A stretch of DNA of 64,000 nucleotides. Source: Leucobacter sp. PH1c (lineage in GTDB: Bacteria; Actinomycetota; Actinomycetes; Actinomycetales; Microbacteriaceae). The stretch lies in assembly GCF_000633415.1 (NCBI RefSeq), contig NZ_AYMV01000010.1, forward strand, positions 36,185 through 100,184, read 5' to 3'. The notes under the pieces are model-generated. The model was not told the DNA's origin and did not search any database. It saw nothing but the letters and a program-made list of their open reading frames with translations. Both the position numbers and the translations under genes were made by a program. Every line of letters starts with the position of its first letter. Within the stretch, counting starts at the first letter, position 1. Of this stretch, positions 46,539-55,002 are shown one piece after another.

Positions 46539-47389
46539 GCGCCCCCGCGCTCCTCGCGTGCGCCGCCGCCGCGGTCTGCCTCGGACTTCCGGTGCTCGCC
46601 GCGGCAGGGCAGCTCGAAGCCCGGCACCGTGCGAGCGCTGCGGCCGATGCCGCGGCGCTCGCCGCAGCCGATGCCGCGAGCGGGTGGATCACCGCGGAGC
46701 CGTGCGAGATCGCGGGTGCCGTCGCCGCCGAGATGGACGCCTCCGTGATCGAGTGCACGGTTGAGGAACGCCGCGGTGCGGCGCGGGTCCGCGTGCGGAT
46801 CGGAGCCCCGCTCGGGGGTGCGGAAGGCCGGGCGCACGCGGGACCGCCCCCGTCTCCGGGTGGCGCCGGGCACCCGGATGGGCCGGACGAGCCAGGCCAC
46901 CCGGGCTCAGGCACGGGAGTGGGGGCCGGCTGGGTCTGGCCCGCGGCGAGCCGTGGACTGACACAGGGATTCCATGACGGCTTCGCGATCGATCTCGACG
47001 TTCCGCTGGGCGGGCATCTCCTCGCGCCGAACTCGGGGGTCGTCGTGTTCGTGGGCGCCGATGGCGGCCCGACTCCCGGAGCGTGCCTCGCACAGCCGGA
47101 CTGGTGGCGCGGGGCGAATCACACGGTGATCATCCGACACGAGATCGCGGGGCGCACGCTCTTCAGCTCGCACAACCACATTGAACCGGGCTCTCCCGAG
47201 ACGCTCGGGATCCGCGTGGGATCCGTGGTGGCTCCCGGGCAGCCCGTCGCCCGTGCCGGGATGAGCGGCTGCACCTCGGGCCCGCACAGCCACTTCACGA
47301 TCGCGAGCGGTCCGCGAAATGCCTTCCCCGACATCGACCCATTCACCGTCCTCGGAAACGGCGGGCAGCGCGCCGGAGAACGACCCTGA
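46535..47389 (+). CDS. TadE/Rv3654c-like pseudopilin fused to an M23 (LytM) peptidase domain
   Basis: 284 residues. Residues 1-90 match the Rv3654c-type minor pilus protein: membrane segment ~5-25, ARHRASAAADAAALAAADAASG, then a Cys pair (C57, C74) and a beta segment ARVRVRIG. A Gly/Pro/His linker (~92-130) leads to an M23-like domain (~132-275): GFHDGFAIDLDVP (H147, D153; spacing longer than the usual HxxxD), LFSSHNHIEPGS (H213/H215) and GPHSHFTI (HxH, 251-253). M23 enzymes cut peptidoglycan cross-bridges. The fusion suggests wall opening at the pilus site; I know of no standard tad locus with it. The altered first zinc motif leaves activity uncertain. Start overlaps the TadE stop. Confidence 0.8.
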   Translation: MSAPALLACAAAAVCLGLPVLAAAGQLEARHRASAAADAAALAAADAASGWITAEPCEIAGAVAAEMDASVIECTVEERRGAARVRVRIGAPLGGAEGRAHAGPPPSPGGAGHPDGPDEPGHPGSGTGVGAGWVWPAASRGLTQGFHDGFAIDLDVPLGGHLLAPNSGVVVFVGADGGPTPGACLAQPDWWRGANHTVIIRHEIAGRTLFSSHNHIEPGSPETLGIRVGSVVAPGQPVARAGMSGCTSGPHSHFTIASGPRNAFPDIDPFTVLGNGGQRAGERP

Positions 47390-47546
47390 AACGCACGTGA
47401 AATGGAGGCCCCCATAATAGAGAGGAGAAACATCGACTCGGAGCATGCCGATTTCCCCGGTGATCCTGTGTATCGTTTCGGTGCAGAACCCTGAGTGACG
47501 GCGGCGGACACGCGCGCGCCGCGCTCGAAGCAATGAAGGAGACCCC

Positions 47547-50372
47547 GTGGCGGGTACGAAGAAACTTGTGATCGTCGAGTCGCCGACCAAGGCGAAGACG
47601 ATTGGCGGCTATCTGGGCGACGACTACGAGGTCATCGCGTCCGTGGGCCATGTGCGCGACCTTGCGGAGCCCTCCGAGCTCCCCGCCGAACTCAAGAAGG
47701 GCCCGTTCGGCAAGTTCGCCGTCGACGTCGAGAACGACTTCGCGCCCTACTACGTCGTCAACGACAACAAGAAGAAAACGGTCTCCGAGCTGAAGCGCGC
47801 GCTCAAGGGCGCCGACGAAGTCTGGCTCGCAACCGATGAGGACCGGGAGGGAGAGGCGATCGCCTGGCACCTCCTGGAAGTCCTCAAGCCCAAGGTGCCC
47901 GTCCGACGCATGGTCTTCCACGAGATCACGCAGGAGGCCATCGAGCAGGCCAAGCAGAACACCCGCGACCTCGACACCGCGCTCGTCGACGCGCAGGAGA
48001 CCCGCCGCATCCTCGACCGCCTCTACGGGTACGACATCTCGCCCGTACTGTGGCGCAAGGTCGCACCGAAGCTCTCCGCAGGCCGCGTGCAGTCGGCGGC
48101 GACCCGCCTCGTGGTCGACCGCGAGCGCGAGCGCCAGGCGTTCCGCGCCGCCGAGTACTGGGACCTCACCGCGACGTTCCACCCCGCAGCCGACGCGCCC
48201 GATGTGACGGCGTTCGCCGCCCGCCTCGTGCGCCTCGACGGCCAGCGCCTCGCCACCGGCGGCGACTTCGGCGACGACGGCGAGCTCACCGCGAAGGCCC
48301 AGAAGGCCGGGGCCGTCCCGCTCGCGCAGGCCCGCGCCGAAGCGCTCGCCGCGCTCATCACGGCGGATACGCCCGCGAACGTGCGCTCCGTCGAGACGAA
48401 GCCGCACACGCGCCGCCCCGCCGCACCGTTCACCACCTCCACGCTGCAGCAGGAGGCCTCGCGCAAGCTGCGCTACAGCTCGCGCCAGACCATGTCGTTC
48501 GCGCAGTCGCTCTACGAGAACGGCTACATCACCTATATGCGTACCGACTCGCCCACGCTCTCGAAGCAGGCGATCCAGGCGGCGCGCTCGCAGGCCGCGG
48601 AACTGTACGGCGCGGAAACGCTCCCCGAGAAGCCCCGCGTCTACACGGGCAAGGCGAAGGGTGCGCAGGAGGCCCACGAGGCCATCCGCCCCGCCGGCGA
48701 CGTGTTCCAGCGGCCGACCGCGCTCAAGGGCAAGCTGACGCAGGGCGAGCACGCCCTCTACGAGCTGATCTGGAAGCGCACCGTGGCGAGCCAGATGGCC
48801 GACGCCAAGGGCTCGACCGACACGGTCACGCTCGAGGCGAGCGTCACCGAGGCGGATCGTACGGCGCCCACCTCCGTCGAGTTCACGGCGAGCGGCACCG
48901 TCATCACCTTCCCCGGCTTCCTCCTCGCGTACGAGGAAGGGCGCGACGAGAAGCGCGGCGACGCCGAGCAGAACGTGTCGCTCCCGCAGCTCAGCACCGG
49001 CCAGCAGCTCGCGGTCACCGATCCCGAGGCCAAGGGCCACGAGACGAGCCCGCCCCCGCGCTACACCGAGGCGAGCCTCACGAAGCGACTCGAGGAGCTC
49101 GGCATCGGGCGCCCGTCGACGTACGCGGCGATCATCAGCACGATCATGGACCGCGGCTACGTCACGAAGAAGGGGCAGGCCCTCGTCCCGAGCTGGATCG
49201 CGTTCTCCGTGGTGCGGCTCCTCGAGGAGCATTTCAGCGCGCTCGTGAACTACGACTTCACGGCCGAGATGGAGAACGACCTCGACCGGATCGCTGCGGG
49301 CGAGACCGACCGCAGCAAGTGGCTCGGCGAGTTCTACTTCGGCACGGACGCCCACCCGGGCCTCCGCGGCGTCGTCGACAACCTCGGCGAGATCGACGCG
49401 CGGGCGATCAACACGATCCGCATCGACGACGAGATCTCCCTCCGCAACGGCAAGTACGGCCCGTACCTCGAGGTCTTCGACGAGAAGAGCGAGGTCGGCG
49501 AGGATGGCGCGCTCAAGCCGCGCACCGTGAACATCCCGGACGGGCTCGCGCCCGACGAGCTGACGCCGGCGAAGGCGCACGAGCTCGCCGACGCGGAGCC
49601 CGCGGAAGACCGCGTGGTCGGTCTGCACCCCACCACGGGCAAGCGCATCATCGCGAAGAACGGTCGCTTCGGCCCCTACGTGACCGAGCTCCCGGACGAG
49701 GGCGAGGAACTGCCGAAGGGGCAGAAGCCGCGCACCGCCTCCCTCTTCAAGAGCATGGATCCCGCGACCGTCGATCTTGAGACCGCCACCGCGCTGCTCG
49801 ATCTGCCGCGCGTGGTCGGTGCAGACCCCGAGACGGGCACCGAGATCACCGCGCAGAACGGGCGCTACGGCGCCTACCTGAAGAAGGGCACCGACACGCG
49901 CTCGCTGCCGAGCGAGGACGCGATCTTCGCGATCGACCTCGCGGGCGCGCAGGAGCTCTTCGCGCAGCCGAAGTACGGCGCACGCAAGGCGTCGAGCGCG
50001 CTGAAGGAATTCGACGCGGATCCCGTGAGCGGGAAGCCGGTGCGCGTGCGCGACGGCCGTTTCGGCCCCTACGTGACCGACGGTGAGACGAACGCGACGA
50101 TCCCGCGCGGCGACAGCGTCGAGGACATCACGTTCGAGCGCGCGATCGAGCTGCTCGCGATCAAGCGAGCCAAGGGCCCGGCGAAGAAGAAGGCGCCCGC
50201 GAAGAAGGCCGCGGCGAAGAAGAAGGCGCCCGCGAAGAAGGCACCCGCCAAGAAGACCGCGGCGAAGGCGGTCGACCCCGCGCGCTCCGCAGCCGCGAAG
50301 AAGGCGGCGGAGACGCGCAAGGCGAACGCGGCGAAGAAGGCGGCCGAGGCCGCCGCGGCAGCGGGCGAGTGA
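47547..50372 (+). CDS. topA: DNA topoisomerase I
   Basis: 941-residue type IA topoisomerase. TOPRIM (KKLVIVESPTKAKTIGGYLG, DEDREGEAIAWHLLE), active-site Tyr in YITYMRTDSPTLS, and repeated C-terminal GRFGPYVT-type domains instead of zinc fingers, as in actinobacteria. The last ~65 residues are Lys/Ala-rich (KKKAPAKKAAAKK), a DNA-binding tail. Relaxes negative supercoils. GTG start with AAGGAG upstream. Lies next to the tad locus as in mycobacteria. Overlaps tmk by 4 nt (GTGA). Confidence 0.98.
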   Translation: MAGTKKLVIVESPTKAKTIGGYLGDDYEVIASVGHVRDLAEPSELPAELKKGPFGKFAVDVENDFAPYYVVNDNKKKTVSELKRALKGADEVWLATDEDREGEAIAWHLLEVLKPKVPVRRMVFHEITQEAIEQAKQNTRDLDTALVDAQETRRILDRLYGYDISPVLWRKVAPKLSAGRVQSAATRLVVDRERERQAFRAAEYWDLTATFHPAADAPDVTAFAARLVRLDGQRLATGGDFGDDGELTAKAQKAGAVPLAQARAEALAALITADTPANVRSVETKPHTRRPAAPFTTSTLQQEASRKLRYSSRQTMSFAQSLYENGYITYMRTDSPTLSKQAIQAARSQAAELYGAETLPEKPRVYTGKAKGAQEAHEAIRPAGDVFQRPTALKGKLTQGEHALYELIWKRTVASQMADAKGSTDTVTLEASVTEADRTAPTSVEFTASGTVITFPGFLLAYEEGRDEKRGDAEQNVSLPQLSTGQQLAVTDPEAKGHETSPPPRYTEASLTKRLEELGIGRPSTYAAIISTIMDRGYVTKKGQALVPSWIAFSVVRLLEEHFSALVNYDFTAEMENDLDRIAAGETDRSKWLGEFYFGTDAHPGLRGVVDNLGEIDARAINTIRIDDEISLRNGKYGPYLEVFDEKSEVGEDGALKPRTVNIPDGLAPDELTPAKAHELADAEPAEDRVVGLHPTTGKRIIAKNGRFGPYVTELPDEGEELPKGQKPRTASLFKSMDPATVDLETATALLDLPRVVGADPETGTEITAQNGRYGAYLKKGTDTRSLPSEDAIFAIDLAGAQELFAQPKYGARKASSALKEFDADPVSGKPVRVRDGRFGPYVTDGETNATIPRGDSVEDITFERAIELLAIKRAKGPAKKKAPAKKAAAKKKAPAKKAPAKKTAAKAVDPARSAAAKKAAETRKANAAKKAAEAAAAAGE

Positions 50373-51004
50373 GCGAGGTGCGCGGGATCTTCATCACCCT
50401 CGAGGGGGGTGATGGGGCGGGGAAGACCACCCAGGCCGAGCTGCTCCAGGAGTGGTTCGCCGCGCGCGGCCGCGAGGTCGTGCGCACCCGCGAACCCGGC
50501 GGTACACCGCTCGGCGCCGAGATCCGTCGCTTGCTGCTCCACGGCGGGGACGAGATCGGCGCGGTGGACCCCCGCGCGGAGGCCCTGCTCTACGCCGCCG
50601 ACCGCGCGCAGCACGTCGCCGCCGTCGTGCGCCCCGCGCTTGCCCGCGGTGCCGCCGTGGTGCAGGACCGCTACATCGACTCCTCGCTCGCCTACCAGGG
50701 CGCGGGCCGCGTGCTCGACGTCGGCGAGGTGCGCGCACTCAGCGAGTGGGCCGTCGAGGGGCTCTGGCCCCACCTGACGGTCCTCTTGGATCTGCCGACC
50801 GCTGCCGCGGCCGAGCGCCGCCGGGCGCGCGGCGGGGCGAGCGACCGTCTCGAAGCGGAGGCCGAGGCGTTCCACGATGCCGTGCGCTCCGGGTTCCTCG
50901 CGCTGGCCGCCGCGGATCCCGAGCGGTTCCTCGTGCTCGACGCCACCGCCCCGGTGGACGAACTGCACGAGCGGATCATCGCGCGCGTGGCCGAGCTCGG
51001 CTGA
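50369..51004 (+). CDS. tmk: Thymidylate kinase
   Basis: 211 residues. P-loop LEGGDGAGKTTQ, TREPGGTPLGAEIR, DRYIDSSLAYQGAGR and an Arg-rich LID region (AAAERRRARGGASDRLE). Phosphorylates dTMP to dTDP. GTG start overlaps the topA stop, so the genes are coupled. holB, the usual next gene, is absent; a strong terminator follows directly. Confidence 0.96.
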   Translation: MSEVRGIFITLEGGDGAGKTTQAELLQEWFAARGREVVRTREPGGTPLGAEIRRLLLHGGDEIGAVDPRAEALLYAADRAQHVAAVVRPALARGAAVVQDRYIDSSLAYQGAGRVLDVGEVRALSEWAVEGLWPHLTVLLDLPTAAAAERRRARGGASDRLEAEAEAFHDAVRSGFLALAAADPERFLVLDATAPVDELHERIIARVAELG

Positions 51005-51015
51005 TCCCGCGCAAC

Positions 51016-51059
51016 ACGACGACGGCCCCGGGCGCGCGCCCGGGGCCGTCGTCGTTTTG
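51016..51059. terminator. Bidirectional terminator between tmk and mtnK
   Basis: Perfect 20-bp inverted repeat without spacer (51016-51055) followed by TTTT for tmk; serves the convergent mtn operon too. Confidence 0.85.
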
Positions 51060-51070
51060 CGCGCTGCGCC

Positions 51071-52285
51071 CTAGGCGAGGACGGAAGCCCCGACGAGGCG
51101 GGTGAACGCGGAGATGTCCTCGGCCTGCTCCCACTCTGCCGCGACCGCGCGTGCGGCCGTGAGCACCGCGCGTGCGGCGGGGGCGCGCAGCTCCGGGTCG
51201 AGCGACTCGATGTCGCGTACCTTCGCGGCGCCGACGATGCGCCGGGCCATCTTCGCCGAGGCGAAGAGCAGCGACTCCTGGAGGATCCGCGCGAGGCGCC
51301 GCTCGACGAACGCGGCGCCGAAGAGCCGGGTCTCGTGCCACGAGGCCGCACGCTGCGCGAACTCCGCGGCGAAGGCCTCCCAGGTCTCGGCGGCGAGGCC
51401 GAGCGCCCACGACGCCCGCTCGTGCTCGCCGAGCGCCGTGGCGCGCGCCGCCGCGAACGCGTAGTTGGCGAAGAGCGCGCCGAGGTCGAACGCGATCGGC
51501 CCGTAGAACGCGAACTCCGAGTCGAAGACCTTCACCGAGTCGGCGACGGCGCCATCGGCGCCGCGGACCATGACGGAGCCCGTGTGCAGATCGCCGTGGA
51601 TGAGCGCCTCGGCCTGCGTCATGAAGCGCCACTTCGCCTCGGCCATCGCGGCGGCGAAGGCGGGGTCTGCGGCGAGATCCGCCGCATCCTGCGCATTCTC
51701 GGGCAGGACCTCGTTGCGGCCCGCGTCGAACACCGGCTCGGTGAAGACGAGATCCTCCGTGATCGTGCAGAGCTCGGGGTTCTGGGTCTCGGCGATGCGC
51801 TGGGCGACGAGCAGTCGATCCTGCCCGAGCACCGAGGTGCCGACCGCGAGCGCGGCGACGTAGGCGCCGAGGCGGCGGGCGACGTCCTCGTGGCGCTCCG
51901 AGCGGTTGAGCGCATCGCGCCAGACGGCGTGATCCGACAGGTCCTCGAGCACGATGATGAACCGCTCGGGATCGTAGGCCACGACCTCGACGACGAGCTC
52001 GGGGGTGAGCGCGTGGTGCGTCGCGAGCGAGTCGGCCTCGCGGGCCGCCCGCTCGGGCGTCATCGGCCAGCCCGCGCCCACCATGCGGACGTAGGGGAGG
52101 GCTTGCTTCAGGATGATCCCGCGCCCGTCCGCGTCGATGACGTGGAAGACGAGGTTCAGGTTGCCGTCGCCGATCTCGCGCACGGAGGCGATGCGGTCCG
52201 CGTCGATGCGGCCTGCGGTCTCGGGGCGGGAGCGGAGGTAGTCGGCGATGTTCTCGGCGTCGAGGAAGGTGTACTCGTGCGACAT
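51071..52285 (-). CDS. mtnK: S-methyl-5-thioribose / 5-deoxyribose kinase (MtnK family)
   Basis: 404 residues, aminoglycoside-phosphotransferase fold. MtnK features: GDGNLNLVFHVIDADGRGII near the N-terminus (ATP loop), ILKQALPYVRMVG, catalytic ALIHGDLHTGSVMV, and metal motif KVFDSEFAFYGPIAFDLGALFANY. Phosphorylates C1 of 5-methylthioribose or a 5-deoxy analogue. Start ATG at 52285 follows GAAAGG. It is the last gene of the minus-strand operon mtnA-importer-mtnK, separated from the permease gene by a strong hairpin. Which sugar is preferred cannot be read from sequence. Confidence 0.9.
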   Translation of the reverse strand: MSHEYTFLDAENIADYLRSRPETAGRIDADRIASVREIGDGNLNLVFHVIDADGRGIILKQALPYVRMVGAGWPMTPERAAREADSLATHHALTPELVVEVVAYDPERFIIVLEDLSDHAVWRDALNRSERHEDVARRLGAYVAALAVGTSVLGQDRLLVAQRIAETQNPELCTITEDLVFTEPVFDAGRNEVLPENAQDAADLAADPAFAAAMAEAKWRFMTQAEALIHGDLHTGSVMVRGADGAVADSVKVFDSEFAFYGPIAFDLGALFANYAFAAARATALGEHERASWALGLAAETWEAFAAEFAQRAASWHETRLFGAAFVERRLARILQESLLFASAKMARRIVGAAKVRDIESLDPELRAPAARAVLTAARAVAAEWEQAEDISAFTRLVGASVLA

Positions 52286-52328
52286 GGGGTGCCTTTCGAA
52301 GGGGCGGGGACGGGGAGCGGTTCCGGCG

Positions 52329-52366
52329 GGGTGGGGGTCGCCCGCGACTGCGGGCGACCCCCACCC
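52329..52366 (-). terminator. Intra-operon hairpin between permease gene and mtnK
   Basis: Perfect 17-bp inverted repeat, 4-nt loop, directly after the permease stop; no T-run. Possibly an mRNA stabiliser or partial terminator lowering mtnK expression. Confidence 0.7.
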
Positions 52367-53410
52367 TCAGGTCGCGGGCGTGTAGCGCGCCTTCTTCCGG
52401 GACAGCGTGAAGGAGAAGAGCAGCGCGACGATCACCACGAGGCCCTTCGCGGTGTCCTGGTAGTAGTACTCGAAGCCCATCATCGTCATGCCCGTGAGCA
52501 CGATCACGACGAGCACCGCGCCGAGCAGCGTGCCCCAGGCGTTCGGCTTGTTCAGGCCGAGCACCGAGGTGCCGACGAGCGCGACGGCGACGGCCTCGAG
52601 GAGGCTCGACGCGCCGGCGTTGACGTCGCCCTGACCGATCCGGGCCACGAGGATGATGCCGGCGACCGACGCGAAGACGGAGGAGACGACGTAGGCGGCG
52701 CCGCGGTGGAAGCCCACGCGGATGCCGGAGAGGCGAGCGGCCTCGGGGTTCGCGCCGATCGCGTACAGGATCCGGCCCCAGGAGGTCTTCGTGAGGATGA
52801 ACCAGCAGGCGGTCACGAGCACGAGCATGACGATCACGGGGATCGGCACGGGGCCGACCGTGCCGCGGTCGATGAGGAGGAACGCGGGATCGAACTTGCC
52901 GGGCGCGGTCGTGCCGTCGGGCATGGTCATGCCGGAGGACACCGACTGGCCGGAGACGGGGATCATCTTCGCGCCCTGGATCACGAACATCATGCCGAGG
53001 GTGGCGAGGAGATCCGGGATCTTGCAGACGACGATGAGGAACGCGTTGAGCAGACCGACGAGGACGCCGGCCACGAGCACGAACGTGATCGCCATGCCCG
53101 CGGTGAGGTTGTAGAACACCATCGTCATCGCGGCGAGCTGCACGCTGAGTCCCGCGACCGAGCCGATCGACAGGTCGAGGCCGCCGACGATCATGCTGAA
53201 CATGACGCCGAGGCCGAGGATCGCCGTCACAGACGCGAACTTCAGCATCGAGAACATGGAGTTCGTGGTCGCGAAGGCCGGCTCGGTGATCGCGAAGAAC
53301 GCGAACGCGAGCACGGTGACGGCGAGGAAGCCGTACTTGACGATGATGTCACGCGCGCGGTCCGCGCCCGAGATCCGCACCGGTGCGGGAATTGCTGATG
53401 TGTCGGCCAT
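52367..53410 (-). CDS. Ribose-type sugar ABC transporter permease
   Basis: 347 residues with about eight to ten membrane segments. RbsC-family traits: GLDLSIGSVAGLSV, VCKIPDLLATLGMMFVIQG, the cytoplasmic loop YAIGANPEAARLSGI, and VGTSVLGLNKPNAWGTLLGA. Forms the channel of a CUT2 (ribose/AI-2 type) importer together with the adjoining ATPase and binding protein. One base separates it from the ATPase stop. The flanking mtnA and mtnK genes suggest a 5-modified ribose as cargo. Confidence 0.93.
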   Translation of the reverse strand: MADTSAIPAPVRISGADRARDIIVKYGFLAVTVLAFAFFAITEPAFATTNSMFSMLKFASVTAILGLGVMFSMIVGGLDLSIGSVAGLSVQLAAMTMVFYNLTAGMAITFVLVAGVLVGLLNAFLIVVCKIPDLLATLGMMFVIQGAKMIPVSGQSVSSGMTMPDGTTAPGKFDPAFLLIDRGTVGPVPIPVIVMLVLVTACWFILTKTSWGRILYAIGANPEAARLSGIRVGFHRGAAYVVSSVFASVAGIILVARIGQGDVNAGASSLLEAVAVALVGTSVLGLNKPNAWGTLLGAVLVVIVLTGMTMMGFEYYYQDTAKGLVVIVALLFSFTLSRKKARYTPAT

Positions 53411-53411
53411 C

Positions 53412-54938
53412 TCAGGCCACCTCCGTCATGCTCTGGATGATCTGTTCATTGCTGATGTCTGCGGCGCGCGCGTCGAGGGTGATGCGGCCCTCGACCATCA
53501 CCACGATCCGGTCCGCCATCTCGCGGACCTCGTCGACGTCGCTGCAGATCATCACGACGGCCGAGCCGTCGGCCGCCTGCTCGCGTGCGCGCTGGGAGAT
53601 GACGCGCCGGGCGCCGATGTCGACGCCGCGGAACGGCTCGTCGAGGAGCAGGACCCGGGGCGAGCGCTGCATCCAGCGCGCCACCATGACCTTCTGCTGG
53701 TTGCCTCCGGAGAGCGCGTCGACCGACTGCTCGGGTCCCGTCGTCACGACGGAGAAGCGGTCGATCGCGGCTGCGCCCGCGGCGCGCTCCTTCCCCGGGG
53801 CGAGCACGCCGCTGCGCACCACATCGGCGAGGAACGGGAGCGAGAGGGTGCGCATCACGGACCAGCCGGGCAGCATGCCCTGAGCGGCGCGATCCTCGGG
53901 GACGAGGTACACGCCCTGGCCGATCGCCGCCTTCGGGGAGCGCGGCGCGAAGGGGCTCCCGTCGAGGGACATCTCGCCGCTCGTCAGCTTGCGCGCGCCG
54001 AAGATTGTCTCGGCGAGCTCGGTCTTGCCCGCGCCGATGAGGCCGATGATGCCGGTCACCTCGCCCGCGGCGACCTCGAGGTCGATGGGCGCGCTCTCGG
54101 GGAACACGCGATGGCCGCGGATCGCGAGCGCCGTCTCGCCGCCGTGGAGCTCCTCGAGCTCGGCGGCGTCGGCGAGCACGCCCTCACCGAGCATCGCGCG
54201 CACGGCGTCCTGCAGGTCGAAGGGGAGCTGCTGCGCGTTCACGATGCGGCCGTCGCGGAGCACCGCGAGGCGATCCGCGAGCGCGTTGATCTCGCTCAGC
54301 CGGTGCGACACGTAGAGGATCGCGACACCGCGGTCGCGGAGCTTCGTGACGAGGGCGAAGAGGCGCTCGGCCTCGTTCTGCGAGAGCGTCGATGTGGGCT
54401 CGTCGAGGATGAGCACCTGGGGAGTCGTGGAGAGCGCACGCGCGAGGAGCAGCATCTGGCAGTCCGCGATCCCAAGCTCGTGCACGTCCTGGCGGAGGAA
54501 CGCGTCGTCCCAGTCGAGGTCGAGCGTCTGCGCGATCTCCCGCGCGCGCGGGAGCAGCGAGCGCAGGGAAGCGACGCGGGGCACCTCGCGGAGCGCGATC
54601 TCCTCGAAGAGCAGATTCTCGGCGACGCTCAGCCCGGGAACGATCGCGTCGTCGATGCGCTGGTGCACGGTGCGGACACCGGCGCGCGCGGCCGACATGG
54701 GGGTGTCGAAGTCGACGGGCTCGCCGCTCAGCAGCAGCTCGCCGGCGGACGGCGCGTGCACGCCCGCGAGGATCTTGATCAGGGTCGACTTGCCGGCGCC
54801 GTTCGCGCCGAGGAGCGCCGTGACCGTTCCGGGGACGAGTTCGAGGTCGACGCCCTTCAGGACGCGGTTCGCGCCGAAGTTCTTCGTCAGGCCGACGAGG
54901 CGCAGCGCTGCGGACTGCGCGGGTTCCGTCGCATGCAT
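53412..54938 (-). CDS. Sugar ABC transporter ATP-binding protein (RbsA-like, tandem domains)
   Basis: 508 residues with two ATPase domains. First: Walker A GANGAGKST, signature region LGIADCQMLLLARAL (LSGGQ-like motif strongly altered), Walker B VLILDEPTSTLSQ. Second: GLIGAGKTE in place of a standard P-loop, signature LSGGNQQKVMVARWM, Walker B VLLLDEPFRGVDIG. Typical of CUT2 sugar importers, where the second P-loop is degenerate. Energises uptake. AAGGAG precedes the ATG by 12 nt. Middle gene of the importer. Confidence 0.93.
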   Translation of the reverse strand: MHATEPAQSAALRLVGLTKNFGANRVLKGVDLELVPGTVTALLGANGAGKSTLIKILAGVHAPSAGELLLSGEPVDFDTPMSAARAGVRTVHQRIDDAIVPGLSVAENLLFEEIALREVPRVASLRSLLPRAREIAQTLDLDWDDAFLRQDVHELGIADCQMLLLARALSTTPQVLILDEPTSTLSQNEAERLFALVTKLRDRGVAILYVSHRLSEINALADRLAVLRDGRIVNAQQLPFDLQDAVRAMLGEGVLADAAELEELHGGETALAIRGHRVFPESAPIDLEVAAGEVTGIIGLIGAGKTELAETIFGARKLTSGEMSLDGSPFAPRSPKAAIGQGVYLVPEDRAAQGMLPGWSVMRTLSLPFLADVVRSGVLAPGKERAAGAAAIDRFSVVTTGPEQSVDALSGGNQQKVMVARWMQRSPRVLLLDEPFRGVDIGARRVISQRAREQAADGSAVVMICSDVDEVREMADRIVVMVEGRITLDARAADISNEQIIQSMTEVA

Positions 54939-54963
54939 GGGGACAACAACTCCTTGAGGAGGG

Positions 54964-54996
54964 GCGCGGGCGCCGGATCGATTCCGGCGCCCGCGC
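54964..54996 (-). terminator. Intra-operon hairpin after the binding-protein gene
   Basis: 14-bp perfect arms (54964-54977 and 54983-54996) with a 5-nt loop, 7 nt after the binding-protein stop. Such hairpins often keep binding-protein mRNA in excess over membrane-component mRNA. Confidence 0.7.
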
Positions 54997-55002
54997 GCGG
55001 GA

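Noticed and set aside
47443..47490. 15-codon open frame before topA starting MPISPVIL
   Set aside because: Too short, no conserved content, GAGGAGA is not at good spacing to this ATG; could be a leader peptide but unsupported.
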